Of a DNA stretch of 64,000 nucleotides, positions 44,105-53,739 are shown piece after piece. Every line of letters begins with the position of its first letter. The first letter of the stretch is position 1. The notes under the pieces were generated by a model that had not been told where the DNA came from, made no database searches, and saw only the letters and a list, made by a program, of their open reading frames with translations. The stretch comes from Nocardioides sp. Root122. Its GTDB lineage: Bacteria; Actinomycetota; Actinomycetes; Propionibacteriales; Nocardioidaceae. The stretch lies in assembly GCF_001425025.1 (NCBI RefSeq), contig NZ_LMDE01000003.1:53711-117710 (forward strand). Direction: 5' to 3'. The position numbers and the translations under genes were made by a program.

Positions 44105-45036
44105 GCCAGCAGCTCGCGCGCCCGGCGTACGTCGTCGCTCATGGTCTCGATGAGCGCCTCGATGCCCTCGAACTTCACCATGCCGCGCAGGCGGTCGACG
44201 AAGGCCACCTCGACCTCGACGCCGTAGAGCTCGAGGTCGTCGCGGTCGAGGACGTAGGACTCGACGCGGCGGTCGCGCTCGCCGTCGAACGTCGGGTTGG
44301 TGCCGACGGAGATCGCCGCGGGATAGCGCTCGTCGGTGTCGAGGCGGGTCAGCCAGCCGGCGTAGACGCCGTCGGCCGGTGCCGCGTCGACCGGCGGGAT
44401 CGGCACGTTGGCGGTCGGGTAGCCGAGCTCGCGGCCCCGCTTGTCGCCCTCGACGACCGTGCCGCGCACGGTGAAGGGCCGGCCGAGCGCCTCGGCGGCA
44501 CCGGCGACGTCACCGGTGGCCAGGCACTGCCGGACGTAGGTGGAGCTCCACACCTGCGGACCGCCGTCGAGCGGCACCCCGACGGTCTCGAAGCCGCGCG
44601 AGGAGCCGACCTCGACGAGCGTGGCCACCTCCCCGGCCGCCTTGGCACCGAAGCGGAAGTTCGAGCCCACCACGACGGCGCCTGCGTGGAGCGTGTCGAC
44701 GAGGACCCGGTCGATGAACTCCTCCGGCGACCAGCCGGCGATCTCGCGGTCGAAGCCGACCACGAGGATCGCGTCGACGCCGGCCGCGTCGAGGAGCCGC
44801 GCCCGGGTCGCGATGGAGGTCAGCGTGGGCGGAGCGTGCTCGGGCCGCAGCACCGCCATCGGGTGCGGGTCGAAGGTGACTGCGACGACCGTGTCGATGC
44901 CGAGCCGGTGCCCGGTCTGGCGCGCCTCGCGCAGCACGTGGGCGTGGCCGAGGTGCACGCCGTCGAAGTTGCCGATGCTCACGACCGTGCGGCCGAGGTC
45001 GGCCGGCACATCGTCGACGTCTCGCCAGATCTGCAC
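44101..45036 (-). CDS. ribF: Bifunctional riboflavin kinase / FAD synthetase
   Basis: 311 aa. N-terminal FAD-synthetase (nucleotidyltransferase) domain with SIGNFDGVHLGH and GSNFRFG...; C-terminal riboflavin kinase domain with GDKRGRELGYPTANV and the FDG/VESYVLD segment. Makes FMN then FAD from riboflavin. Conserved position downstream of truB. Confidence 0.97.
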   Translation of the reverse strand: MQIWRDVDDVPADLGRTVVSIGNFDGVHLGHAHVLREARQTGHRLGIDTVVAVTFDPHPMAVLRPEHAPPTLTSIATRARLLDAAGVDAILVVGFDREIAGWSPEEFIDRVLVDTLHAGAVVVGSNFRFGAKAAGEVATLVEVGSSRGFETVGVPLDGGPQVWSSTYVRQCLATGDVAGAAEALGRPFTVRGTVVEGDKRGRELGYPTANVPIPPVDAAPADGVYAGWLTRLDTDERYPAAISVGTNPTFDGERDRRVESYVLDRDDLELYGVEVEVAFVDRLRGMVKFEGIEALIETMSDDVRRARELLA

Positions 45037-45109
45037 GGCGGCAGCCTACTGGCGCGGCCTGCCCGTCCCGCCGACCTCCCCCCGTGCTCGCACCGGGCGC
45101 TTGCTTGCG

Positions 45110-45967
45110 CTAGACGAAGACCGCGACCGGGCGGGCCTGCTCGCCGCGCCGCTCGTAGAGGGCGAGGAACGTGCCGTCGGGTGCGAAGACGGCGTGCGGC
45201 CCGTCGCCGGGCAGTGCCAGGTCGAGGGCGCGCCCGAACCGCACGTCCGCTGCCTGCTCCTCGTCGAGGTCGATCGCGGGGAAGGTCGACCGCGCGGCGT
45301 CGGCGATCGGCAGCACCGCGAAGTCCTCGGACAGCGTCTCGAGCGTGCGGGCCACGGAGAGGTCGAAGGCGCCGACGGCCGTCCGCCGCAGTGCCGTCAG
45401 GTGGCCACCGACGCCGAGCGCGCGGCCGAGGTCGCGTGCGATCGCGCGGATGTAGGTGCCTGAGGAGCACCGGACCGAGAGGCGCACGTCGGGCAGCGCC
45501 ACGTCGTGCACGACGAGCTCGTGGATCGTCACCGGCCGCGCCTTCAGCTCGACCTGCTCCCCCGCGCGCACCCGCGCATACGCGCGCTGGCCGTCGACCT
45601 TGATGGCCGAGACGGCGGTCGGCACCTGCTCGATGTCGCCGACGAACCGCGCCAGCTCACGGCGTACGTCGTCCTCCGTCACGCCCACGACCGGGTGGGT
45701 CTCCACGACCTGACCCTCGGCGTCGTCGGTGGTCGTCGCCACCCCGAGCCGGATGGTGGCGTCGTAGGCCTTCTCGGTCAGCATCAGGTGGCCGAGCAGC
45801 CGGGTCGCACGGTCGACGCCGAGGACCAGGACGCCTGTGGCCATCGGGTCCAGCGTGCCGGCGTGCCCGACCTTGCGGGTGCCGGCGAGGCGCCGGACCC
45901 GGGCCACGACGTCGTGCGAGGTCATGCCCGGGGCCTTGTCGACGACGACCAGACCGGGGTCGACCAT
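45110..45967 (-). CDS. truB: tRNA pseudouridine(55) synthase
   Basis: 285 aa. Catalytic Asp40 in HAGTLDPMATG and the KAPGMTSHDVV opening. Converts U55 to pseudouridine in the T-loop of tRNAs. Its ATG shares one base with the rbfA stop (TGATG). Confidence 0.97.
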   Translation of the reverse strand: MVDPGLVVVDKAPGMTSHDVVARVRRLAGTRKVGHAGTLDPMATGVLVLGVDRATRLLGHLMLTEKAYDATIRLGVATTTDDAEGQVVETHPVVGVTEDDVRRELARFVGDIEQVPTAVSAIKVDGQRAYARVRAGEQVELKARPVTIHELVVHDVALPDVRLSVRCSSGTYIRAIARDLGRALGVGGHLTALRRTAVGAFDLSVARTLETLSEDFAVLPIADAARSTFPAIDLDEEQAADVRFGRALDLALPGDGPHAVFAPDGTFLALYERRGEQARPVAVFV

Positions 45968-46494
45968 CAGGCGCGGTCGTCCTCGTCGCGGTGGTCCTCA
46001 TCCAGGGCGAGGTCGGAGCCGTCGCCGAGCGTGTCCTGCTCACCGAGGGCGTCGTCCAGGTCGACCTCGGCCACGCGCGGCTTCTTGTAGGGGTCGGCCT
46101 CGCCGGCGTAGGCCTCCACACGGCGTGCGGCGACCTCCTCGTCGAGCTGACGGGCCCGCTCGAGCACCTCGTCGAGGGCGCGGGCGTTCTCGGGCAGCGC
46201 GTCGGGGATGAACGTCAGCGACGGCACGATGCGCATCCCGAGCTGCTTGGCGACCTCGGAGCGGATCACGCCCTTGGCCGACTCGAGCGCCGCGGCCGTG
46301 CTGGCCAGCTCCTCCTCGGTGCCGAGGACGGTGTAGAAGACCGAGGCCTGCTGCGAGTCGCCGGTCACGCGGACGTCGGTGACCGTCACGAAGCCGAGGC
46401 GGGGGTCCTTGATCCGCCGCTCGAGCATCTCGGCGACGATCACCTGGATGCGGTCGGCGATCTTGCGGACGCGTGGGTTGCTCATGTGGCTCAC
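45967..46494 (-). CDS. rbfA: Ribosome-binding factor A
   Basis: 175 aa. KH-like core with [17 protein letters not shown]; needed for 16S rRNA 5'-end maturation. The acidic C-terminal tail ([10 protein letters not shown]) is longer than in E. coli but normal for actinobacteria. Two palindromes lie upstream, between it and infB. Confidence 0.95.
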   Translation of the reverse strand: MSHMSNPRVRKIADRIQVIVAEMLERRIKDPRLGFVTVTDVRVTGDSQQASVFYTVLGTEEELASTAAALESAKGVIRSEVAKQLGMRIVPSLTFIPDALPENARALDEVLERARQLDEEVAARRVEAYAGEADPYKKPRVAEVDLDDALGEQDTLGDGSDLALDEDHRDEDDRA

Positions 46495-46508
46495 TCTCTC
46501 AGAAGCGT

Positions 46509-46544
46509 CTTCAGCGATCCCCGGCTGACCGGGGATCGCTGAAG
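46509..46544. repeat. Palindrome A between infB and rbfA
   Basis: Perfect 16-bp inverted repeat 46509-46524 / 46529-46544, loop CTGA. Nearly identical to palindrome B 62 bp away, with paired substitutions that keep the stem intact. Confidence 0.9.
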
Positions 46545-46570
46545 TTGTCAGGCTGTGCAGCGCCCGACAT

Positions 46571-46606
46571 GTTCAGTGATCCCCGGCTGACCGGGGATCA
46601 CTGAAC
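46571..46606. repeat. Palindrome B between infB and rbfA
   Basis: Perfect 16-bp inverted repeat 46571-46586 / 46591-46606, loop CTGA. It differs from palindrome A at the outermost pair (G-C instead of C-G) and at an inner pair (T-A instead of C-G), both compensated, so base pairing has been preserved. Either one acts as the infB terminator or attenuator; a duplicated one is unusual. Confidence 0.9.
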
Positions 46607-46633
46607 GGAGCCGAACCTGCGACGGGTGGTGCG

Positions 46634-49447
46634 TCAGCTGCGCGGGATCTCGCGCATCTCGAAGGCCTCCACGACATCGCCGATCTTGATGTCCTGGAAG
46701 TTGCGGAGCACCAGACCGCACTCGAAGCCCTCGCGGACCTCGGAGGCGTCGTCCTTCTCGCGGCGCAGCGAGGCGAGGTCGAGGTTGTCGGCCACCACCG
46801 CTCCGTCGCGCAGGACCCGCACCTTGGCGTTGCGGCGGAGCAGGCCCGAGGTGACCATGCAGCCCGCGATGTTGCCGGCCTTGGACGAGCGGAAGATCTC
46901 GCGGATCTCCGCCTGGCCGAGGGTCGACTCCTCGTAGACGGGCTTGAGCATGCCCTTGAGCGCCGCCTCGATCTCCTCGATCGCCTGGTAGATGACCGAG
47001 TAGTAGCGGATCTCGACACCTTCCTTGTCGGCCATCTGGCTCGCCTTGCCCTGCGGGCGGACGTTGAAGCCGATGATGATGGCGTCGGAGGCGGCCGCGA
47101 GGTCGACGTTGGTCTCGGTGATGGCACCGACACCGCGGTCGATCACGCGGAGGGAGACCTCGTCGCCGACATCGATCTGCGACAGGGCGTCCTCGAGCGC
47201 CTCGACCGAACCGGACACGTCGCCCTTGAGGATGAGGTTGAGCTCCTGGCTCTCGCCCTTCTCCATGGAGGCCATGAAGTCCTCGAGGCTGCGGCGCACG
47301 CGGCGCTTGGCCTGCATGGCCGCCCGCTCGCGCGCCTCGCGCTTCTCGGCGATCTGACGGGCCATGCGGTCGTCCTCGACCACGATGAAGTTCTGGCCCG
47401 CACCCGGCACCGCCGAGAGACCCAGCACCATCGCCGGACGCGACGGGTCGGCCTCGGCGATCTCGTTGCCGTGCTCGTCGAGCATCGCGCGGACACGGCC
47501 GTGGGCCGGACCGGCGACGATCGAGTCGCCCACGCGGAGCGTGCCGCGCTGGACCAGCACCGTGGCGACCGGACCGCGACCGCGGTCGAGGTGCGCCTCG
47601 ACCACGAGGCCCTGGGCGTCCTGGTCGGGGTTGGCCCGCAGGTCGAGCGAGGCGTCGGCGGTGAGGACGACGGCCTCGAGCAGCTTGTCGAGGTTGAGCC
47701 CGGCCTTGGCCGAGACGTCGACGAACATCGCGTCGCCGCCGTACTCCTCGGGGATCAGGCCGTACTCGGTGAGCTGGCCGCGGACCTTGGTGGAGTCGGC
47801 CTCCGGCTTGTCGATCTTGTTGACCGCGACCACGATCGGCACGTTGGCCGCCTTGGCGTGGTTGAGCGCCTCGACCGTCTGCGGCATGACACCGTCGTCG
47901 GCCGCGACGACCAGGATCGCGATGTCGGTGGCCTGGGCACCACGGGCACGCATGGCGGTGAACGCCTCGTGACCCGGGGTGTCGATGAGGGTGATGCGAC
48001 GGTCGTCGCCGTCGACCTCGGTGTGGACCTGGTAGGCACCGATGTGCTGGGTGATGCCACCGGCCTCCTTGTCGACAACGTTCGCGTCACGCAGCGCGTC
48101 GAGGAGCTTGGTCTTTCCGTGGTCGACGTGACCCATGACGGTCACGACCGGCGGGCGGATGACGAGGTCGGACTCGTCGCCCTCGTCGGCACCGAACTCG
48201 AGGTCGAACGTCTCGAGCAGCTCGCGGTCCTCGTCCTCGGGAGAGACGATCTGCACGACGTAGTTGAGCTCCTCGGCGAGCAGCTCGAACGTCTCGTCAC
48301 CCACGGACTGGGTCGAGGTGACCATCTCGCCGAGCGAGAACAGCATCTGCACGAGGGCAGCTGCGTCCACGTTGATGCGCTCGGCGAAGTCGGTCAGCGA
48401 GGCGCCACGCGGGAGACGGACGGTCTCGCCGTTGCCCTTGCGGACGCGCACGCCACCCAGGGTCGGGGCATCCATGGCCTCGAACTCCTGGCGACGGGCG
48501 CGCTTGCTCTTGCGTCCACGACGCGACGGACCACCGGGGCGACCGAAGGCACCTTGGGTCTGGCCGCGCTGGCCGGGACGACCGCCACCGGGGCGACCGC
48601 CACCGGACGGTCCGAAGCCTCCGGGACGACCCGGGGCACCGCCCGGAGCACCGGCACCGGCGCCGGGACGACCCGGAGCACCGCCGCGGCCGGGGGCACC
48701 CGGACGACCGGGACCGCCACCGGGACCACCGCGGGCCGGACGGCCGCCGGGACCGGCGCCGAACGCGGCCGGGGACTTCGGCATCATCGCCGGGTTCGGG
48801 CGCGGCATGCCGGGACGGGCGTCGCCGCCGCCGGCGGGCGGGCGCGGCGGACGGGTGTCGTCGCCGGGCGTGCGGGGCGCCGGGCGCTGGCCCATGCCCT
48901 GGCTCGGCGCGAACGGGTTGTTGCCGGGGCGCGGTGCGCCGGGACGACCCACGGGACGCGGCGCGGGCGCCGCGGACTTGGCCGCCGGGGCGGCCGGCGC
49001 CTCGGGCTCGGCTGCCGGTGCCTCGGGCTCGGCGGCAGGGGCCTTCGGACCCGGCCTGGGGCCGGGGCGGGCGGCCGGAGCAGCCTCGGCGGGCGCTGCG
49101 GCCGGAGCCTCAGCGGCTGCCTCGACGGCTGCCTGGGCGGGAGCCTCGACGGGCGCCTCGGTCGGCGTCTCGGCCGGGACCTCGGCGACGGGCGCGGGCT
49201 TGGGGCCGGGCTTGGGGCCGGCCTTCTTGGCGGCCGGCTTCTCGGCCGGCGCCTCGGCGGCGGGAGCGGCGGCCGCAGCGGCCTTCAGCTCGTCGCCGTA
49301 CTGCTTCTTGAAGCGCATCTCGACGGGAGGCTCGACAGTCGACGATGCCGACTTGACGAACTCCCCCATCTCCTTGAGCTTCTCGAGAACGAACTTGCTC
49401 TCGACTCCGAACTCCTTGGCGAGTTCGTGGACTCGGGTCTTTGCCAC
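46634..49447 (-). CDS. infB: Translation initiation factor IF-2
   Basis: 937 aa, GTG start with AAGGAGAAG upstream. N-terminal IF2_N domain ([19 protein letters not shown]), a long Ala/Pro then Gly/Arg-rich disordered region (about 60-320), a second IF2_N, the GTPase domain ([24 protein letters not shown]) and the C-terminal fMet-tRNA-binding domains. The low-complexity region is enlarged as in other high-GC actinobacteria. Confidence 0.97.
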   Translation of the reverse strand: MAKTRVHELAKEFGVESKFVLEKLKEMGEFVKSASSTVEPPVEMRFKKQYGDELKAAAAAAPAAEAPAEKPAAKKAGPKPGPKPAPVAEVPAETPTEAPVEAPAQAAVEAAAEAPAAAPAEAAPAARPGPRPGPKAPAAEPEAPAAEPEAPAAPAAKSAAPAPRPVGRPGAPRPGNNPFAPSQGMGQRPAPRTPGDDTRPPRPPAGGGDARPGMPRPNPAMMPKSPAAFGAGPGGRPARGGPGGGPGRPGAPGRGGAPGRPGAGAGAPGGAPGRPGGFGPSGGGRPGGGRPGQRGQTQGAFGRPGGPSRRGRKSKRARRQEFEAMDAPTLGGVRVRKGNGETVRLPRGASLTDFAERINVDAAALVQMLFSLGEMVTSTQSVGDETFELLAEELNYVVQIVSPEDEDRELLETFDLEFGADEGDESDLVIRPPVVTVMGHVDHGKTKLLDALRDANVVDKEAGGITQHIGAYQVHTEVDGDDRRITLIDTPGHEAFTAMRARGAQATDIAILVVAADDGVMPQTVEALNHAKAANVPIVVAVNKIDKPEADSTKVRGQLTEYGLIPEEYGGDAMFVDVSAKAGLNLDKLLEAVVLTADASLDLRANPDQDAQGLVVEAHLDRGRGPVATVLVQRGTLRVGDSIVAGPAHGRVRAMLDEHGNEIAEADPSRPAMVLGLSAVPGAGQNFIVVEDDRMARQIAEKREARERAAMQAKRRVRRSLEDFMASMEKGESQELNLILKGDVSGSVEALEDALSQIDVGDEVSLRVIDRGVGAITETNVDLAAASDAIIIGFNVRPQGKASQMADKEGVEIRYYSVIYQAIEEIEAALKGMLKPVYEESTLGQAEIREIFRSSKAGNIAGCMVTSGLLRRNAKVRVLRDGAVVADNLDLASLRREKDDASEVREGFECGLVLRNFQDIKIGDVVEAFEMREIPRS

Positions 49448-49544
49448 GGTTGGTTACTTCTCCTTCTGGTCCGTGACCCCAGAAGGAGGGGAAACGGAAC
49501 AGCTAGTGGGTGTGCACACTCATTACGAGTTACTCATCGAGTGC

Positions 49545-49883
49545 TCATGAGCTGCGTGCTCCAGTTTCTGGTCGGTGCTGCTGTGAATCGGACTGGTGCG
49601 CGGCGAGGTGTTCCTCCACCGCCGCGCCGCTGAGGGTGTCGCCCGAGCGGAGGGCCCGGGGAAACGCTCGGCGTCGCACGGCGAGCTGCCAACACTCCAG
49701 CGTGGGGTGGACGTGCGCCCCACGGCCGGGTGCCCGGCGGTCCGGATCGGGCACCAGGGCCGGTCGGCCCAAGGCGTCCGAGCCTGCAACCACCCGGAGC
49801 AGCTCGCTCGCAGCGGCCCTGGTCCGGCAACCCACACAGGTCCGGACAGGTCCGGGCGCAGGGGTGTCAGACGTGATGGCCAC
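49545..49883 (-). CDS. ylxR: YlxR-family RNA-binding protein (DUF448)
   Basis: 112 aa. YlxR signature PVRTCVGCRTRA and GRGAHVHPTLECWQLA. Small nucleic-acid-binding protein (RNase P modulator in Bacillus and others) in the nusA-infB locus. The gene spacing to nusA is abnormally large because a hydrolase gene lies between. Confidence 0.92.
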   Translation of the reverse strand: MAITSDTPAPGPVRTCVGCRTRAAASELLRVVAGSDALGRPALVPDPDRRAPGRGAHVHPTLECWQLAVRRRAFPRALRSGDTLSGAAVEEHLAAHQSDSQQHRPETGARSS

Positions 49884-49947
49884 TGCTCACCACTCTACTG
49901 CGTGGGGCCAGTGGTTTGCGAACCGGCGCAGGGGGCACCCTGCGCCT

Positions 49948-50691
49948 GTGCACCTGCTCGCCCCGCTCACCCGGCGTCTCTACTACCCCGGTGCCGCGAC
50001 GCGGCACTCGTCCGCATCGACGACGTACGCCCTGCGCCGGGGCGCGGTGACGCTCCGCGGTCGGACCGCGGGATCCGGCCCCGACGCGCTGGTCTGGTTC
50101 GGCGGCAACGCCGAGGACGTGGGCGCCCGGGCGGAACGGCTGGCGTCGACGCTCCCAGGCCGGACGTCCTACCTCGTGGCCTACCGCGGGTACGGCGCCT
50201 CCGACGGCCTCCCGTCCGAGCGCGCACTGGTCGCCGACGGCCTGGCCCTGGTCCGCGAGGTGGCCACGAGGCACCCCCGGGTGGCGGTCGTCGGCCGGAG
50301 CCTCGGCAGCGGCGTGGCCGTGCAGGTCGCGAGCCGGCTCAGCGGCGACCCGGCCACGCGCGACCTGGTCGACGCCCTGGTCCTGGTGACGCCGTTCGAC
50401 TCCGTGCGGAGCATCGTGCGGCACCACGCCCGCGGGCTGCCCTTGGACGTGCTCCTCGGCGACCACTTCCGCTCCGACCTCCACGTCGGCGCGGTCACCG
50501 CCCCGGTGACGGTCGTGCGCGCCGGGCGTGACGTGGTCGTCCCGCCGGCGTCGACCGACCGGCTGGTGCGGCTGCTCCCGCCGGGCGCCCGGGTCGTGGA
50601 TCTTCCCGAGCGCGACCACGCGGACGTCATCGCTGCGGACGAGACGTGGGACGCGATCGCCCGGGCCGTCGACGGCGTCGACCGGACCTAG
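49948..50691 (+). CDS. Alpha/beta hydrolase on the opposite strand within the nusA-infB locus
   Basis: 247 aa, GTG 49948 (VHLLAPLTRRLYYPG). Nucleophile Ser in VVGRSLGSGVAV, likely acid Asp in RAGRDVVVPP and His in PERDHADVI; an oxyanion-type WFGGNAEDV segment resembles the BEM46/ABHD13-like group. No signal peptide. An in-frame ATG at 49876 would overlap the ylxR start, so it is less likely. A GACCGG/CCGGTC dyad at 50680-50698 spans its stop. Function unknown; probably esterase or thioesterase. Confidence 0.82.
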   Translation: MHLLAPLTRRLYYPGAATRHSSASTTYALRRGAVTLRGRTAGSGPDALVWFGGNAEDVGARAERLASTLPGRTSYLVAYRGYGASDGLPSERALVADGLALVREVATRHPRVAVVGRSLGSGVAVQVASRLSGDPATRDLVDALVLVTPFDSVRSIVRHHARGLPLDVLLGDHFRSDLHVGAVTAPVTVVRAGRDVVVPPASTDRLVRLLPPGARVVDLPERDHADVIAADETWDAIARAVDGVDRT

Positions 50692-50793
50692 GCCGGTCGG
50701 CGGCACGGGACCGGTCGACCGCCATGGACGCTGGACGCACGGCATGCTGGGCGTCGAGCGGCCGTAGGTCCGCTCGAGAGAGCCCGTCGACGG

Positions 50794-51777
50794 TCAGTCC
50801 TCGGGCGCCGGCGCCTCGTCGGAGCGGATGTCGATCCGCCACCCGGTGAGCCGGGCGGCGAGGCGGGCGTTCTGGCCCTCCTTGCCGATCGCCAGGGAGA
50901 GCTGGAAGTCGGGCACGACGACGCGGCACGACCGCGTGGCGAGGTCGACGATCTCCACGGAGGTGACCCGGGCCGGCGAGAGGGCGTGGGCGACGAGCTC
51001 GGCGGGGTCCTCGGCCCAGTCGACGATGTCGATCTTCTCGCCGTGCAGCTCGCTCATCACGTTGCGCACGCGCTGGCCGAGCGGGCCGATGCAGGCGCCC
51101 TTGGCGTTGACGCCGGGCACGGTGGAGTGCACGGCGACCTTGGTGCGGTGACCGGCCTCGCGGGCGATCGCGGCCACCTCGACGGTGCCGTCGGCGATCT
51201 CGGGGACCTCGAGCGCGAAGAGCTTCTTGACCAGCGTGGGATGCGAGCGCGACAGGGTGATCTGCGGACCGCGCATGCCCTTGCGGACCGAGGTCACCAG
51301 GCACTTGATGCGCTCGCCGTGGACGTACTTCTCCCCCGGCACCCGCTCGCTGATCGGCAGGATCGCCTCGAGCTTGCCGAGGTCGACCATCACGTCGTCG
51401 GGGTTGCGGCCCTGCTGGATGATGCCCGAGATGATGTCGCCCTCCTTGCCGGAGAACTCACCGAACGTCTTCTCGTCCTCGGCGTCGCGCAGCCGCTGCA
51501 GCATGACCTGCTTGGCGGTGGTGGCGGCGATGCGGCCGAAGCCCTCGGGGGTGTCGTCGTACTCCGGGCCGGCGGAGCCGTCCTCCTCGACCTCGCGGGC
51601 CCACACGGTCACGTGGCCGGTCTTGCGGTCGAGCTCGACACGCGCGGGGCGGTGGTGCGACTCGGTGGCCCGCTGGTAGGCCGTCAGCAGGGCCTGCTCG
51701 ATGGCCTCGGCCAGCACCTCGAAGGAGATCTCCTTCTCGCGCTCCAGCATCCGCAGGATGCTCAGATCGATGTCCAT
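50794..51777 (-). CDS. nusA: Transcription termination/antitermination factor NusA
   Basis: 327 aa, the short actinobacterial form: N-terminal RNAP-binding domain, S1 domain ([22 protein letters not shown]) and two KH domains ([33 protein letters not shown]); the C-terminal acidic repeats of E. coli NusA are absent. Shares TGATG with rimP. Confidence 0.96.
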   Translation of the reverse strand: MDIDLSILRMLEREKEISFEVLAEAIEQALLTAYQRATESHHRPARVELDRKTGHVTVWAREVEEDGSAGPEYDDTPEGFGRIAATTAKQVMLQRLRDAEDEKTFGEFSGKEGDIISGIIQQGRNPDDVMVDLGKLEAILPISERVPGEKYVHGERIKCLVTSVRKGMRGPQITLSRSHPTLVKKLFALEVPEIADGTVEVAAIAREAGHRTKVAVHSTVPGVNAKGACIGPLGQRVRNVMSELHGEKIDIVDWAEDPAELVAHALSPARVTSVEIVDLATRSCRVVVPDFQLSLAIGKEGQNARLAARLTGWRIDIRSDEAPAPED

Positions 51778-52274
51778 CAGTCGTCCTTCTTCTCGTGCTT
51801 GTCGCTCTTGCGGTTGAACTCGATCTGCACGAGGGCCTTCGCCACGTCGGCGTAGGCGACCTCACGCTGCGTGCCGTCGACGTCGAGGGTGACCGACTCC
51901 TCGGTCGAGGCGAGGACGCGGCCGGTGACGGCGGACCCGTCGGCCAGCGTGGCCTTGACGAGACGGTCCTCGTTGCGGCGCCAGTGGCGCGGGAGGGTCA
52001 GCGGCCGGTCGACGCCACGGGAGGTCACTTCGAGCGTGTAGGGCATCTCGCCCATCACGTCCGACTCGTCGAGCACGCGGGAGACCTCGCGCGTCGCGTC
52101 GGCCACGTCGTCGAGCGTCACGCCGCCGTCCTTGTCGACCGCGACGCGCAGCACGCGCCGCTTGCCGGCGGGGGTGACCTCGACGGCCTCGACGTCGAGG
52201 CCCATCGCGCTCAAGGGGTCGACCAGCTCCGCTTCGATGCGGTCCCGGGTGGCGTCCTGGTGGGGGGTACTCAT
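51777..52274 (-). CDS. rimP: Ribosome maturation factor RimP
   Basis: 165 aa. Typical RimP segments [29 protein letters not shown] and [15 protein letters not shown]; assists 30S assembly. First gene of the nusA block; AAGGAGG RBS 10 nt upstream of ATG 52274 and a -10-like TAGGGT (52316-52311). Confidence 0.95.
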   Translation of the reverse strand: MSTPHQDATRDRIEAELVDPLSAMGLDVEAVEVTPAGKRRVLRVAVDKDGGVTLDDVADATREVSRVLDESDVMGEMPYTLEVTSRGVDRPLTLPRHWRRNEDRLVKATLADGSAVTGRVLASTEESVTLDVDGTQREVAYADVAKALVQIEFNRKSDKHEKKDD

Positions 52275-52310
52275 GAGGATGCGACCTCCTTGTGCTGTTG
52301 TCGAAGGAAC

Positions 52311-52383
52311 ACCCTACCGGGCCGCCTAGCGACCCCGTGCGCCAGCGCCGACCGGTCCGTACCGGCGACGCCGATGGGTAGGG
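52311..52383. promoter_or_regulatory. Divergent promoter region between rimP and the lipoprotein gene
   Basis: Two TAGGGT -10-like hexamers face away from each other: 52316-52311 on the minus strand, for rimP, and 52378-52383 on the plus strand, seven bases before the lipoprotein GTG (52391), implying a leaderless transcript for the latter. Confidence 0.45.
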
Positions 52384-52390
52384 TTCGGGC

Positions 52391-52894
52391 GTGCCCGGAC
52401 GCCCGCTCTCCCGTCGTACGACGCTGGGCTCGGCGCTCGCCGCCCCGCTCGTCCTGGCCGCCTGCGACATCGATCCGCCCTCCGACAAGACCGGCTCCCC
52501 CGCGTCGGCACCGGCTCCGCCCGAGGACTCCGAGCTCGTGGCCACGGTCGTCGCAGCGCTCGTCGACGCGGGCGCGGTGCTGGCCGCCGCGACCGCAGCG
52601 GTGCCCGCGCTCGACGCCCAGCTCGAGCCGCTGGTCGCCGCCCACACCGCTCACCAGGAGCTCCTCGCGGGCGCGGTGCCGGACGCCGGGCTGCCGACCG
52701 CCACGCCCGCTACAGTCCCGGCCCGGGCCGAGCCGGCCCTGCGTGCGGTCCGCCGCTCGGAGCAGCAGCTGCTGCGCGTCCTGCGCGACGGCTGCCTGGG
52801 CGCCGCGAGCGGCGACCTGGCCCGGGTGCTGGCGAGCATGGCCGCGTCCACGTCCCAGCACAACGCACGCCTCGGCGCCGGGGGCGCGGCATGA
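52391..52894 (+). CDS. Small lipoprotein with twin-Arg-like signal
   Basis: 167 aa. SRRTTLGSALAAPLVLAAC has adjacent arginines (Tat-like), a hydrophobic stretch and a LAAC lipobox, so it is exported and lipid-anchored. Mature part is Ala-rich and helical (VATVVAALVDAGAVLAAAT). No known domain. Coupled by ATGA to the DUF4439 gene, which looks helical too, so the two may associate. Confidence 0.75.
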   Translation: MPGRPLSRRTTLGSALAAPLVLAACDIDPPSDKTGSPASAPAPPEDSELVATVVAALVDAGAVLAAATAAVPALDAQLEPLVAAHTAHQELLAGAVPDAGLPTATPATVPARAEPALRAVRRSEQQLLRVLRDGCLGAASGDLARVLASMAASTSQHNARLGAGGAA

Positions 52895-53319
52895 CCGTCC
52901 TCGACGCCCTCCAGACGACGCTCGCCGACGAGCACGCCGCGCTCTACGCCTACGGCGTGCTGGGTGCGCGCACCTCCCAGGCGTCCGCGCCGCTGCTCTA
53001 CGACGCCCTGACCACGGCCTACCGCCGGCACCGGTCACGGCGCGACCAGCTCCGGACCATGGTGGCCGAGGCGGGCGGGCAGCCGGTCGCGGCGGCGGCG
53101 GCGTACGACGTCGAGCTGCCCGTGCAGGGCGACGACCGGATCCGCACAGCCGCCCTGGCGCTCGAGGTCGACGGCACGGAGACGCTCACCGCGCTGGTGG
53201 CGCAGTCGTCGGGCAGCGTGCGCGCGTGGGCGCTCACCGAGGTGGTCTGGTCGGCCACCTGGCAGCTCGAGCTCGGCGGCGAGCCGGAGACCTGGCCGGG
53301 AGCACCCGAGCTGTACTGA
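52891..53319 (+). CDS. DUF4439 ferritin-like protein
   Basis: 142 aa helical protein. LADEHAALYAYGVLGARTSQ and TAYRRHRSRRDQLR give the ExxxxY and H/E pattern of ferritin-like (DUF4439) proteins; metal binding is plausible but not proven. Overlaps the lipoprotein gene by ATGA. The tandem repeats begin 19 bp after its stop. Confidence 0.78.
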   Translation: MTVLDALQTTLADEHAALYAYGVLGARTSQASAPLLYDALTTAYRRHRSRRDQLRTMVAEAGGQPVAAAAAYDVELPVQGDDRIRTAALALEVDGTETLTALVAQSSGSVRAWALTEVVWSATWQLELGGEPETWPGAPELY

Positions 53320-53338
53320 AGGGTTCGTGACGGTCGCT

Positions 53339-53466
53339 GCGCGACCTCCTCGACCAACGGCGGTCGAGCTGCGCGACCTCCTCGACCAACGGGGGTCGAG
53401 CTGCGCGACCTCCTCAACCAACGCGGGTCGAGCTGCGCGGCCGCCTCAGCCACCGCGCTCGGCGCC
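53339..53466. repeat. 32-bp tandem repeat array (three good units and one decayed)
   Basis: Units at 53339-53370, 53371-53402 and 53403-53434 differ at only a few positions (consensus core CGACCTCCTCGACCAAC); 53435-53466 is a degenerate fourth. It lies downstream of the DUF4439 gene and abuts the IS110 element. Together with the IS 5' end this is the content of the gene-free stretch 53320-53739. Confidence 0.85.
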
Positions 53467-53484
53467 CGACGTCGTCTGGACTGA
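53444..53484. repeat. 41-bp dispersed repeat, copy 1 (left flank of the IS110 element)
   Basis: Exactly matches 58870-58910. It contains the degenerate fourth tandem unit and ends in CGTCTGGACTGA, next to the presumed left end of the IS110 element. Confidence 0.85.
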
Positions 53485-53739
53485 CTGTGAGGATTCCCTT
53501 CGCAGCCTGATGGTGCTGGGCTGTGACCAGTGACTGCGGGCGTGACCCTTGGACTGACTGGCTTCGTGCCTTTCGCTCGACTTGTCCACTCGTGGTTGCT
53601 GGCCCGGCCCGGCCGGAGCAGCTGGCCTGATCAGGAGCTTGACCGACCGGTGTTAGCGCACCGGCCGTGTCCCATCACAGTCCTGCCGATTCTCCGCCCG
53701 GACCGGAACCACATCCGCTCCCAGGCAAGGAGAGAACGC
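53485..53739 (+). ncRNA. Candidate IS110 bridge RNA region
   Basis: The 255-bp non-coding region upstream of an IS110 recombinase is where bridge RNAs are encoded in the IS110 group (IS621 studies). An 11-mer TGGACTGACTG occurs both at the presumed left junction (53477-53487) and inside this region (53550-53560), as expected if the RNA guides target or donor recognition. RNA structure was not computed. Confidence 0.35.

Noticed and set aside
47471-49633. 720-codon plus-strand frame opposite infB
   Set aside because: Gly/Thr/Arg-rich shadow of the IF-2 low-complexity region.
53339-53466. CRISPR array
   Set aside because: The units are adjacent without spacers and no cas genes are present.
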